NCBI GenBank assembly: GCA_013001365.1
Contig: JABDMQ010000177.1
Coordinates: 1 to 19,436, forward strand
From: Flavobacteriaceae bacterium
GTDB taxonomy: Bacteria > Bacteroidota > Bacteroidia > Flavobacteriales > Flavobacteriaceae
Reading direction: 5' to 3'
Length of the DNA stretch: 19,436 nt
Made by a program: the position numbers and the translations under genes. Within the stretch, counting starts at the first letter, position 1; each line of letters starts with the position of its first letter. The notes below the pieces were generated by a model that saw only the letters and a program-made list of their open reading frames with translations, had not been told where the DNA came from and ran no database searches. Of this stretch, positions 7,796 through 15,116 are shown in pieces.

Positions 7796-9577
7796 TTGAA
7801 GCTATTCCCGGTCATAATTATCCTTATCCTTCTGGGCTTTTTTACGGCACCAGATGCCTACTCTCAGAGAAAACGCATCCAGATCGAGTATTCAGGATTC
7901 CTGGACAAGGATGAAGAAAAATACCCAGGAGCAACCGTCTTGATCCGAGACGAATCCCAGCAAATACATATAATCCATGAAGGCATAAATATGTGGGCGG
8001 ACAAGGCCATTCATTATGGAAAAGAAGATTTCATCGAGGCCTTTGGAAATGTGAAGATGATGCAAGGCGACACCATCAACATGAACAGTAAATATGTTGA
8101 ATACAGCGGACGCACCAAACTTGCTTTTGCAAGTGGCGATGTCATATTGAAAGAACCGAATTCAACATTAACGACCGACACTCTATACTTCGACCGTGTG
8201 AAGCAACAAGCTTTTTATCAAAGTCGCGGCAAAGTGGTTCGAGATACTTCAGGAACGATTACCAGCCAGATAGGTCGTTACTATATGGATAGCAAGAAAT
8301 ATCAATTCGTGGAAGAGGTGGTTCTTGTCAATCCCGATTACACCATTGAATCCGATCAATTGGATTTCTATTCCACATCAGGTCATGCCTATCTATATGG
8401 ACCAACGACAATAACAGGTGAAACTAGCACCATATATTGCGAAAGAGGGTTTTACGACACCAATAATGATACTGGCTATTTTCTCAAGAACTCAAAAATA
8501 GATTATGAGAATCGTGTGTTCGAAGGAGACAGCATGTATTTTGACCGAAATCGCAGCTTCGCTTCGGCGACTAACAATATCAAAGTAACCGATACCATAA
8601 ACAAAAGCATTGTCAAAGGGCATTATGCTGAAGTGTTCAGGGAGAAGGATTCCGTTTTCATAACCAAAAGAGCATTGGCCATAAGTGTACAAGAAAAGGA
8701 TTCTATATATATTCATGGCGATACCTTGATGGTTACAGGCAAAGAAGATCATAGGATAACTCGAGGATATTACAATGTGAGAATGTTCAAATCGGATATG
8801 AGTGGCAAGGCCGATTCCATTCATGCTGACCATAAAACTGGCTTGACTCGCTTGATTAATTTGGCACGCTTAAATAAAGGTGACGCTTTTGCAGTTTCAA
8901 GAAAGCCCATCTTATGGAATTTAGGCAATCAGATGACAGGCGATACGATTCACATGATTTCCAATCCTGAAACGGAAAAACTGGATTCACTGATAGTTTT
9001 CAATAATGCATTCCTTATAAGTAGGGATACCTTGGATGAAGGGTATAATCAAATAGCAGGTCAGAAACTCATCGGTTTATTTAAGGACAACGAACTTTAT
9101 AATGTCGACATTATCAAGAATGCAGAGGTCATCTATTTTTCCAGGAACGACAAAAACGAACTCATTGGTATCGATAAATCAAAGTCTGGCAGTATCAATA
9201 TAAAGATAGCAGACCAAGTCATAACAGAAATAACTAAACTAAAGCAAACCGATGGGAATATCTTCCCACTTTCACAATTCCCTAAGAACGTACGACTGTT
9301 ACGAGGGTTTGATTGGCGTGAAGATGAACGACCTCTTAGTGTAGAAGACCTTTTCAAGGATGACCCACCGCTTGTGCTGCCAGTCATTAAAGGCTTGGAG
9401 GCACCTATACCTGATGAAGGTTTCTTTGATGATGCCATGATGAAACGTGTGGACGATGCATCCAAGACCAATAAATCTGATAAAGCATCTAGAAACATCC
9501 CTAAGAGAAAGAAGAAAAAAGATCCAAGAAACCCAATAGGAATCCCTAAATTAAAGGTACTGAAGAAACAGAATTGA
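7796..9577 (+). CDS. OstA-like (LptA-fold) exported protein
   Basis: This 593-residue protein starts with a Sec signal peptide (hydrophobic core VIIILILLGFF, likely cleavage after AYS, residue 23). The N-terminal half has the repeating short beta-strand pattern of OstA/LptA beta-jellyroll proteins, for example GNVKMMQGDTINMNSKYVEY and SGDVILKEPNSTLTTDTLYF. It looks like the Bacteroidota OstA-like family (OstA_2), inferred to take part in lipopolysaccharide transport in the periplasm, as LptA or the LptD N-domain does elsewhere. It is much longer than E. coli LptA and lacks an obvious LptD barrel. The C-terminus is Lys-rich. The start is a TTG: an in-frame stop lies at 7778-7780 with no ATG between, and only this start yields a signal peptide. 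Its TGA overlaps the next gene's ATG by one base, indicating coupled translation. Confidence 0.85.
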   Translation: MKLFPVIIILILLGFFTAPDAYSQRKRIQIEYSGFLDKDEEKYPGATVLIRDESQQIHIIHEGINMWADKAIHYGKEDFIEAFGNVKMMQGDTINMNSKYVEYSGRTKLAFASGDVILKEPNSTLTTDTLYFDRVKQQAFYQSRGKVVRDTSGTITSQIGRYYMDSKKYQFVEEVVLVNPDYTIESDQLDFYSTSGHAYLYGPTTITGETSTIYCERGFYDTNNDTGYFLKNSKIDYENRVFEGDSMYFDRNRSFASATNNIKVTDTINKSIVKGHYAEVFREKDSVFITKRALAISVQEKDSIYIHGDTLMVTGKEDHRITRGYYNVRMFKSDMSGKADSIHADHKTGLTRLINLARLNKGDAFAVSRKPILWNLGNQMTGDTIHMISNPETEKLDSLIVFNNAFLISRDTLDEGYNQIAGQKLIGLFKDNELYNVDIIKNAEVIYFSRNDKNELIGIDKSKSGSINIKIADQVITEITKLKQTDGNIFPLSQFPKNVRLLRGFDWREDERPLSVEDLFKDDPPLVLPVIKGLEAPIPDEGFFDDAMMKRVDDASKTNKSDKASRNIPKRKKKKDPRNPIGIPKLKVLKKQN

Positions 9578-10755
9578 TGATTTCTGAATTCCTAAAATAT
9601 CAAGCACAAACTACAACTCACCCTTTAGCAATGGAAATAAGCCATGCTGAAGGATCCTATATCCATGATACCAACGGCAAGGCATATCTCGATTTTGTTG
9701 CTGGCGTTTCAGCCTGTCCTCTTGGCCATCGACACCCAAAAGTTATACAAGCTATTAAGGACCAGATTGATAAATACCTTCATGTCATGGTGTATGGTGA
9801 ATATATCCAACAACCTGCTGTTGAACTATGTAAACTTTTGGCATCTCAACTTCCGGAACCCTTAGAATCGACCTATCTGACCAATTCTGGGACAGAAGCT
9901 ATTGAAGGTGCATTGAAATTAGCTAGGAGATATACAGGGAGAAGTGAGATCATTGCTGCAAACCATGCCTATCATGGTAACACTATGGGTGCATTGAGCG
10001 TTATGGGTTACGAAGAACGAAAACAGCCATTTAGACCATTGATCCCCAATGTACGTTTTATTGATTTCAATGATGAATCTCATCTAGAATATATCACAGA
10101 TAAAACTGCTGCTGTTATGTTGGAAACAATACAGGGAGGTGCTGGTTTTATTGAGCCTGTTAACGGTTACCTGCAAAAGGTGCAAGAGCGATGTAGCGCG
10201 GTTGGAGCTTTATTGATCCTAGATGAAATTCAACCTGGTTTTGGGAGAACAGGAAAGCTTTTTGGCTTCGAAAATTATGATTGTACTCCGGATATTGTTG
10301 TTACAGGAAAAGGCTTAGGTGGTGGCATGCCAATTGGTGCATTTACAACGTCAAAGGAGCTAATGGATTCGTTAAAGTCCAATCCTAAATTAGGTCATAT
10401 CACAACTTTTGGTGGACATCCAGTAATTGCTGCTTCAGCCTTGGCCACATTAAAGGAAATCATTGAATCCGACCTCATACAGGAATCACTAAGAAAAGAA
10501 CGGTTGTTCAGGGAACACCTTCAGCATCCAAAAATAAAGGAGATAAGAGGCAAGGGGCTCATGCTTGCTGTTATAACGGATTCACCTGATCTTACGAACA
10601 AGGTCATTCTAAAATGTCAAGATGAAGGTCTCATCTTGTTTTGGTTGCTCTTTGAACCAAGAGCCATTCGGATCACCCCTCCCTTGACTATATCCGATGA
10701 TGAAATCGTAAAGGGTTGTAGCATCCTTAAAGATGTCCTCAGTAAAGTGATTTAA
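9577..10755 (+). CDS. Class III PLP-dependent aminotransferase (acetylornithine/ornithine type)
   Basis: This 392-residue cytoplasmic enzyme has the class III aminotransferase fold, related to ArgD, GabT and RocD. Visible marks are the PLP-phosphate loop NSGTEA (103-108), the ring-stacking Tyr-His-Gly (132-134, in NHAYHGNTMG), LDEIQPGFGRTG with the Asp that pairs with the PLP nitrogen (D216), and the Schiff-base lysine K245 in VVTGKGLGGGMPIGAF. THFGGHP-like sequence near residue 290 and RITPPL near the end complete the set. I chose the ATG at 9577, not the TTG at 9574, since the ATG forms the one-base TGATG overlap with the ostA-like stop. The donor and acceptor cannot be assigned. Arginine biosynthesis genes are not nearby, so an envelope-related or general transaminase role is as likely as ArgD. 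Confidence 0.9.
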   Translation: MISEFLKYQAQTTTHPLAMEISHAEGSYIHDTNGKAYLDFVAGVSACPLGHRHPKVIQAIKDQIDKYLHVMVYGEYIQQPAVELCKLLASQLPEPLESTYLTNSGTEAIEGALKLARRYTGRSEIIAANHAYHGNTMGALSVMGYEERKQPFRPLIPNVRFIDFNDESHLEYITDKTAAVMLETIQGGAGFIEPVNGYLQKVQERCSAVGALLILDEIQPGFGRTGKLFGFENYDCTPDIVVTGKGLGGGMPIGAFTTSKELMDSLKSNPKLGHITTFGGHPVIAASALATLKEIIESDLIQESLRKERLFREHLQHPKIKEIRGKGLMLAVITDSPDLTNKVILKCQDEGLILFWLLFEPRAIRITPPLTISDDEIVKGCSILKDVLSKVI

Positions 10756-10828
10756 TATCAAGAAGTTAGTTGACTCGATAATTCCCATTATTCTTCTGCC
10801 CTAGCCGAAATCATTGAACTCCTGTTAA

Positions 10829-10836
10829 TTACTTTG
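10829..10836 (+). promoter_or_regulatory. Possible -7 element upstream of the TPR gene
   Basis: TTACTTTG differs from TAnnTTTG at one base and lies in the 161-base gap after the aminotransferase. A TTG sits 12 bases upstream (10814-10816). It would give an 80-base leader before the ATG at 10917. Nothing else recognisable is in this gap and no terminator was seen, so read-through from the upstream operon is also possible. Confidence 0.25.
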
Positions 10837-10916
10837 TTAAAAACAAATAAAAATGCTACCCGAATTAAAGGCATAAGAACAGTACATTTATTTCCCGAAG
10901 ACCAACTAATGTGCTT

Positions 10917-12320
10917 ATGGAGTTTAGTCACGAAGACGAAAACGAAAATTTTTCCCTTACTCGATTCGAATCAATGCTCAAGACCAATAATGTCTTGTTT
11001 TTTGATTCCACAGAATTTGAAAACATCATTCATCACTATCTTAATTCAGGCAAGATTGCCTTAGCTAAAAAAGCCATTAAATTAGGCCTTGAACAACATC
11101 CTGGTTGCATTAATCTTATGCTTTTTAAAGTTGAGATCTATGTTTTTGAAGACAAATTGGACAAAGCTGAAGTCTTGCTTGATGAATTATTCCATATAGA
11201 CCCTTTCAATGAAGAGATTTTTATCCAGAAAGCGAATATCTACTCTAAAAAGGATTTACATATTGAAGCTATAGAGGTATTGCTCAAGGCATTGGACTTG
11301 ACTGAGGATGTTGCTGATCTTTATTCGCTAATTGGAATGGAGTACCTGTTCCTTGATCAATTTGAAGATGCGAAAACGTATTTCATGAAATGTCTTGAAG
11401 TCGACAATCAAGATTATTCTTCTCTATATAACATAATTTATTGCTTTGATTTTCTGGACCAGAATGTCGAGGCCATTGAGTATTTGAATGTTTTTTTGGA
11501 CAAGAATCCATATTGTGAGGTCGCATGGCATCAATTAGGCAAGCAGTATTTCGCCCTTAAGGAATATGAAAAAGCACTGTCTTCTTTCGAGTTTGCCATA
11601 ATATCAGACGACCAATTCATTGGTGCCTATCTTGAAAAAGGCAAGGTTTTGGAAAAACTAGGGCTATACAATGAAGCTATAGAGCACTATTCGTTCACGA
11701 TGACTCTCGAAGAACCAACCTCGTTCGCCTTACTTCGTATAGGACACTGTCATGAAAAACTTGGAGCGGATGACCTTGCAGTTCAATATTATTACAAGAC
11801 CGTACATGAAGATCCACTTCTGGATAAAGGATGGATTTCCATCACCAACTTCTACAATAAGAAACAGAACTACCAGAAAGCGCTTTACTACATCAACAAG
11901 GCCATAAATATCGATAGTGAGAATGTAGTGTATTGGAAATTATATGCACAGATCAACCAGCGTTTAAAATTCTATGAAGAAGCGTCGCATGGTTTCAAAA
12001 AAGCCTTGGAATATGGCAATTATGAGCTGGAGACCTGGCTTGCTCGTGCAGACGTATTATTAAAAATAGGAGAATTTGAAGGTGCCATAAACAATCTGAT
12101 ACAGGCAGGAGAGTTCTACCCTGAGAATGCCGAGATCGAATTCAGGTTATCTGGACTTTATTATACAATAAATAGAAGCAATGAAGGTCAGTATCATTTA
12201 AAGAATGGCCTGAACTTAGATCAAGAATTCAAAATCATTCTTGAGGAGCTATTCCCAAAAATAATCAATAAGCCTTCAGTAAAACAGATATTCGCGGATC
12301 ATTACAGGGCATCCAACTAA
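10917..12320 (+). CDS. Tetratricopeptide-repeat protein
   Basis: This 467-residue cytoplasmic protein (no signal peptide or membrane segment) is made almost wholly of TPR helix pairs, roughly ten. Clear units include CEVAWHQLGKQYFALKEYEK, IGAYLEKGKVLEKLGLYNEA, KGWISITNFYNKKQNYQKAL and VVYWKLYAQINQRLKFYEEA, each with the small/aromatic spacing of the 34-residue repeat. Such proteins act as scaffolds for protein-protein contacts and the partner is unknown. A GTG at 10911 and an ATG at 10917 are in frame; the ATG gives the acidic N-terminus MEFSHEDENE and is preferred. It lies 34 bases before the first DUF368 gene and may be co-transcribed with it. I recall similar TPR genes at this place in other flavobacteria, but have not checked this. 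Confidence 0.87.
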   Translation: MEFSHEDENENFSLTRFESMLKTNNVLFFDSTEFENIIHHYLNSGKIALAKKAIKLGLEQHPGCINLMLFKVEIYVFEDKLDKAEVLLDELFHIDPFNEEIFIQKANIYSKKDLHIEAIEVLLKALDLTEDVADLYSLIGMEYLFLDQFEDAKTYFMKCLEVDNQDYSSLYNIIYCFDFLDQNVEAIEYLNVFLDKNPYCEVAWHQLGKQYFALKEYEKALSSFEFAIISDDQFIGAYLEKGKVLEKLGLYNEAIEHYSFTMTLEEPTSFALLRIGHCHEKLGADDLAVQYYYKTVHEDPLLDKGWISITNFYNKKQNYQKALYYINKAINIDSENVVYWKLYAQINQRLKFYEEASHGFKKALEYGNYELETWLARADVLLKIGEFEGAINNLIQAGEFYPENAEIEFRLSGLYYTINRSNEGQYHLKNGLNLDQEFKIILEELFPKIINKPSVKQIFADHYRASN

Positions 12321-12326
12321 AAATGA

Positions 12327-12334
12327 TACCTTTG
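12327..12334 (+). promoter_or_regulatory. -7 element candidate for the DUF368-DUF368-aroE unit
   Basis: TACCTTTG is an exact match to TAnnTTTG, 20 bases before the ATG at 12355 and just after the TPR stop. The -33 region has only TTA (12302-12304) rather than TTG. It may drive the DUF368 pair and aroE. Confidence 0.42.
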
Positions 12335-12354
12335 GATTTCCTTAAAATCTAGGT

Positions 12355-13284
12355 ATGCACAGACGTTTAATCGATTACCTCATCATCACCTTAAAAGGAA
12401 TTGCAATGGGTGCTGCCGATGTTGTTCCAGGTGTTTCTGGTGGAACTATAGCCTTCATTTCTGGTATTTATGAAGAGCTGATTACCTCAATTGGCAATAT
12501 TAATCTTTCAATTTTAACAACATTACGACAAGAAGGATTCAAGCCCGCTTGGAAACAACTAAACGGTAATTTCCTGTTGGCTTTGTTCATTGGCATTGGA
12601 ATGAGTGTTTTATCATTGGCCAAACTCATGGGATGGCTACTGGAGCATAAACCGATCTTTTTATGGTCTTTCTTCTTCGGTCTGGTAGTCGCAAGCATAT
12701 TCTTTGTAGGCAAGCAGATCACAAAATGGAACTTAGGTACGATTTCCTTGTTCATTTTAGGAGCTGTAGTTGCTTATTACATTTCTTCTCTTCCTGTCAT
12801 GGGAACGAATGAATCCATTTGGTTCTTGTTCCTTGCTGGTGCTTTAGCAATCTGTGCTATGATACTCCCTGGAATCTCTGGCGCTTTCATCCTTGTGCTT
12901 CTAGGTGCTTATCAGCCTGTCCTTGAAGCATTGAACAATAGGGACCTTAAGACCATTGGCGTCATTGGTTTAGGTGCCATAATTGGATTGCTCTCCTTTA
13001 GCAAGCTTTTAAAATGGCTATTCGCGAATTACAAGAATCTTACCTTGGCAACACTTACAGGGTTCATTTTAGGTTCCTTGAACAAGATTTGGCCATGGAA
13101 AGTAACGCTCTCAACTAGGGTCAATTCTAAAGGCGAGGAAGTACCATTATTACAAGAAAGCATCTCTCCTTTTTCTTATCAAGAAAACCCGCAAATGGCA
13201 TGGGCCGCAGCTCTTGCAATCTTAGGATTTTTAACTATCTTCTTACTCGAAAGATTGGCAGTTAATCAAAAGACCAGTGCGTAA
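12355..13284 (+). CDS. DUF368 membrane protein, first copy (undecaprenyl-phosphate translocase family)
   Basis: This 309-residue polytopic inner-membrane protein has about eight hydrophobic segments. The DUF368 hallmark KGIAMGAADVVPGVSGGTIA is at residues 14-33. A second related loop, MILPGISGAFILVLLGAY, is at 169-186. The two PGxSG loops, one in each half, suggest an internal duplication with re-entrant hairpins. DUF368 proteins (PopT) have been shown in Vibrio cholerae and Gram-positive bacteria to return undecaprenyl phosphate across the membrane for peptidoglycan and other glycan synthesis; I infer the same general role here. Its last 8 bases overlap the GTG start of the second DUF368 gene, which implies tight co-expression. 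No truncation is visible. Confidence 0.9.
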   Translation: MHRRLIDYLIITLKGIAMGAADVVPGVSGGTIAFISGIYEELITSIGNINLSILTTLRQEGFKPAWKQLNGNFLLALFIGIGMSVLSLAKLMGWLLEHKPIFLWSFFFGLVVASIFFVGKQITKWNLGTISLFILGAVVAYYISSLPVMGTNESIWFLFLAGALAICAMILPGISGAFILVLLGAYQPVLEALNNRDLKTIGVIGLGAIIGLLSFSKLLKWLFANYKNLTLATLTGFILGSLNKIWPWKVTLSTRVNSKGEEVPLLQESISPFSYQENPQMAWAAALAILGFLTIFLLERLAVNQKTSA

Positions 13285-14296
13285 AGAAAGAACTTTTATT
13301 GATAAATTTTTCCTTGTGCTTAAAGGGCTGGCAATGGGTGCCGCCAATAAAGTACCGGGTGTATCGGGAGGTGTTGTAGCTTTTGTTGCTGGTTTCTACG
13401 AAGAATTCATTTTCTCATTACAACGATTCAATGGAAAGGCCTTTAAATTATTGATAAATGGCCGATTCAAGAGTTTCAATAGATATGTAAACGGTAATTT
13501 CCTTGGCCTGCTTATTTTCGGTATGGTCGTCAGTTATTTTAGCGTTTCCAAAATTCTTGATTTCTTGATAGAATTTTACGAGTTAAATGTGTGGAGTGTT
13601 TTTTTCGGGATGATCATTGGTTCGATCTATTACATCAGTAAGGATTTTAAGGTCTGGAATCTCAGGATGTATGTTGCCCTGCTTATGGGGATTGCAATAG
13701 GCATTGGGATAAGTTTCCTGGATCCTGCAACCGAAAATGACAATCTGTGGTTTGTGTTCTTTTGTGGTATTATAAGTGTTTCAGGAATGACACTTCCAGG
13801 CTTCTCGGGTTCCTTCATATTGATCCTGTTAGGTAATTATGTATTGCTATTGATTGATTCGGTCAATTCTCTTTTCGATACTTTCTATGAAATTTTCTCT
13901 GGTGATTTCAGTTTTATTGAAAACCCAATAAGAATAAGAATGCTAAAGGTCTTGAGTGTCTTTACTTTGGGTTCACTAGCAGGATTGGTAACCTTTTCGC
14001 ATATCCTCAATTACGTGCTTCATCATTTCAAGAATACTACGCTTTCAGTTCTTACGGGATTCATCATCGGGTCTTTAGGAATGGTCTGGCCATGGAAAAA
14101 AACCATTTACAAGACCACTGAGGATGGGTCGTTTCTTTTGGATTCGGTTGGTGGTAAGGTCATTGAAAATTATAAACGATTCATACCAGAGCTAAACTCA
14201 GAAACTTACATTGCAATTGTCTTCATAGTTATTGGTGTTTGCATTGTCTTGCTATTGGATTGGTATGGGAGGAATTCAAATGATGATTATGCATAG
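13277..14296 (+). CDS. DUF368 membrane protein, second copy
   Basis: This 339-residue paralogue of the preceding gene has a GTG start overlapping that gene's end by 8 bases; MRKERTFIDKFFLVLKGLAM aligns directly with the first copy's N-terminus, supporting this start. The motif is GAANKVPGVSGGVVAF (21-36, Asn-Lys replacing the first copy's Asp-Val), and the second loop is TLPGFSGSFILILLGNY (172-188). Relative to copy one it carries an insertion of about 15-20 residues after the second loop (around 196-222, DTFYEIFSGDFSF region). The conserved stretch TTLSVLTGFIIGSLGMVWPW is near 254-273. Both copies are complete, so this is a duplication, not a split gene. It may recycle a different lipid carrier or form a heteromer with copy one; neither is shown by sequence. 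It overlaps aroE by 8 bases. Confidence 0.9.
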   Translation: MRKERTFIDKFFLVLKGLAMGAANKVPGVSGGVVAFVAGFYEEFIFSLQRFNGKAFKLLINGRFKSFNRYVNGNFLGLLIFGMVVSYFSVSKILDFLIEFYELNVWSVFFGMIIGSIYYISKDFKVWNLRMYVALLMGIAIGIGISFLDPATENDNLWFVFFCGIISVSGMTLPGFSGSFILILLGNYVLLLIDSVNSLFDTFYEIFSGDFSFIENPIRIRMLKVLSVFTLGSLAGLVTFSHILNYVLHHFKNTTLSVLTGFIIGSLGMVWPWKKTIYKTTEDGSFLLDSVGGKVIENYKRFIPELNSETYIAIVFIVIGVCIVLLLDWYGRNSNDDYA

Positions 14297-15023
14297 ATTT
14301 GGGCTCATTGGCAAGAACATTTCGTATTCCTTCTCAAAGACTTATTTCGCTGAGAAGTTCAAGAACGAAGACATAAAAAATTGTTCTTACGATAACTTCG
14401 ACCTGAGTGATATTTCTCAATTTCCAAAGGCTATAAAAGAAACTGAAGGATTGAGAGGATTGAACGTAACCATTCCATACAAAGAGGCGATTATCCCTTA
14501 TCTTGATAAAATCAAGAAACACGCCAAGAAAATAGGCGCCGTCAATACGATTAAGATATCAAAAAAAGGCAAGTTAATCGGTTATAATACAGATTACTAC
14601 GGCTTCAAGAAATCCTTAGAGCCTTATTTAAAACCTTACCATAAAAAGGCCTTGATCTTAGGCACTGGAGGAGCAGCCAAAGGCATTGCCTATGCATTAG
14701 AATTGTTAGATATTGAATTGATATTTGTTTCACGTAGCCCTAAAAAGGTCAATGAAATCAATTACACTGACCTCACAAAGAAGGTCATGAAAAAGTACTC
14801 TATAATTGTTAATTGTACACCAAAAGGCACATTTCCAAATATTTCTCAATGCCCTAATATACCTTATGACCACTTGACCTCTGAACATATACTGTATGAC
14901 CTGATCTATAATCCTGAAGAAACTGAATTCCTGAAACGTGGTCGTGAACATGGTGCAGTAACATGCAATGGACTTAGGATGCTACATCTCCAAGCAGAAA
15001 GGTCCTGGGATATTTGGAACTGA
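14289..15023 (+). CDS. aroE: Shikimate dehydrogenase
   Basis: This 244-residue enzyme reduces 3-dehydroshikimate to shikimate with NADPH in the aromatic amino acid pathway. The substrate pocket is marked by SYSFS (12-16), NVTIPYK with catalytic K65, GAVNT with N86, and NTD with D102. The nucleotide-binding loop is LILGTGGAAKG (122-132), followed by FVSRSPKK, a basic turn suited to the NADP phosphate. VNCTPKG and CNGLRMLHLQA (226-236) complete the family pattern. In-frame ATGs exist at 14280, 14283 and 14289, all inside the DUF368 gene; 14289 (MHRFGLIGKNISYSFS) fits the family N-terminus best, giving an 8-base overlap. An apparent longer frame from 14232 lies wholly inside the membrane gene and is rejected. 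It is the last gene of the unit. Confidence 0.94.
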   Translation: MHRFGLIGKNISYSFSKTYFAEKFKNEDIKNCSYDNFDLSDISQFPKAIKETEGLRGLNVTIPYKEAIIPYLDKIKKHAKKIGAVNTIKISKKGKLIGYNTDYYGFKKSLEPYLKPYHKKALILGTGGAAKGIAYALELLDIELIFVSRSPKKVNEINYTDLTKKVMKKYSIIVNCTPKGTFPNISQCPNIPYDHLTSEHILYDLIYNPEETEFLKRGREHGAVTCNGLRMLHLQAERSWDIWN

Positions 15024-15031
15024 GCATTACC

Positions 15032-15064
15032 TGACCTTCACCACCGAATCAAGGTTCATTTTTT
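15032..15064 (+). terminator. Probable terminator after aroE
   Basis: TGACCTT (15032-15038) pairs with AAGG plus TCA (15051-15058, one bulged T) around a 12-base loop, followed at once by TTTTTT (15059-15064). It begins 9 bases after the aroE stop and would separate aroE from the DUF349 gene. Confidence 0.5.
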
Positions 15065-15082
15065 ATTTGACTGAGTTGTTCT

Positions 15083-15090
15083 TATCTTTA
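15083..15090 (+). promoter_or_regulatory. Possible -7 element of the DUF349 gene
   Basis: TATCTTTA matches TAnnTTTG except the last base, 27 bases before the ATG at 15117 and downstream of the aroE terminator. A TTTG ends 13 bases upstream (15066-15069). Confidence 0.3.
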
Positions 15091-15116
15091 TGTAGAATAA
15101 GAACCAATCCGATTTA

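Noticed and set aside
13265..13300. The two DUF368 genes as one frameshifted gene
   Set aside because: Each has its own complete set of both PGxSG loops and the C-terminal segment, so they are tandem paralogues.
14232..14288. Upstream extension of aroE
   Set aside because: It lies wholly within the DUF368 coding sequence and precedes the conserved AroE N-terminus.
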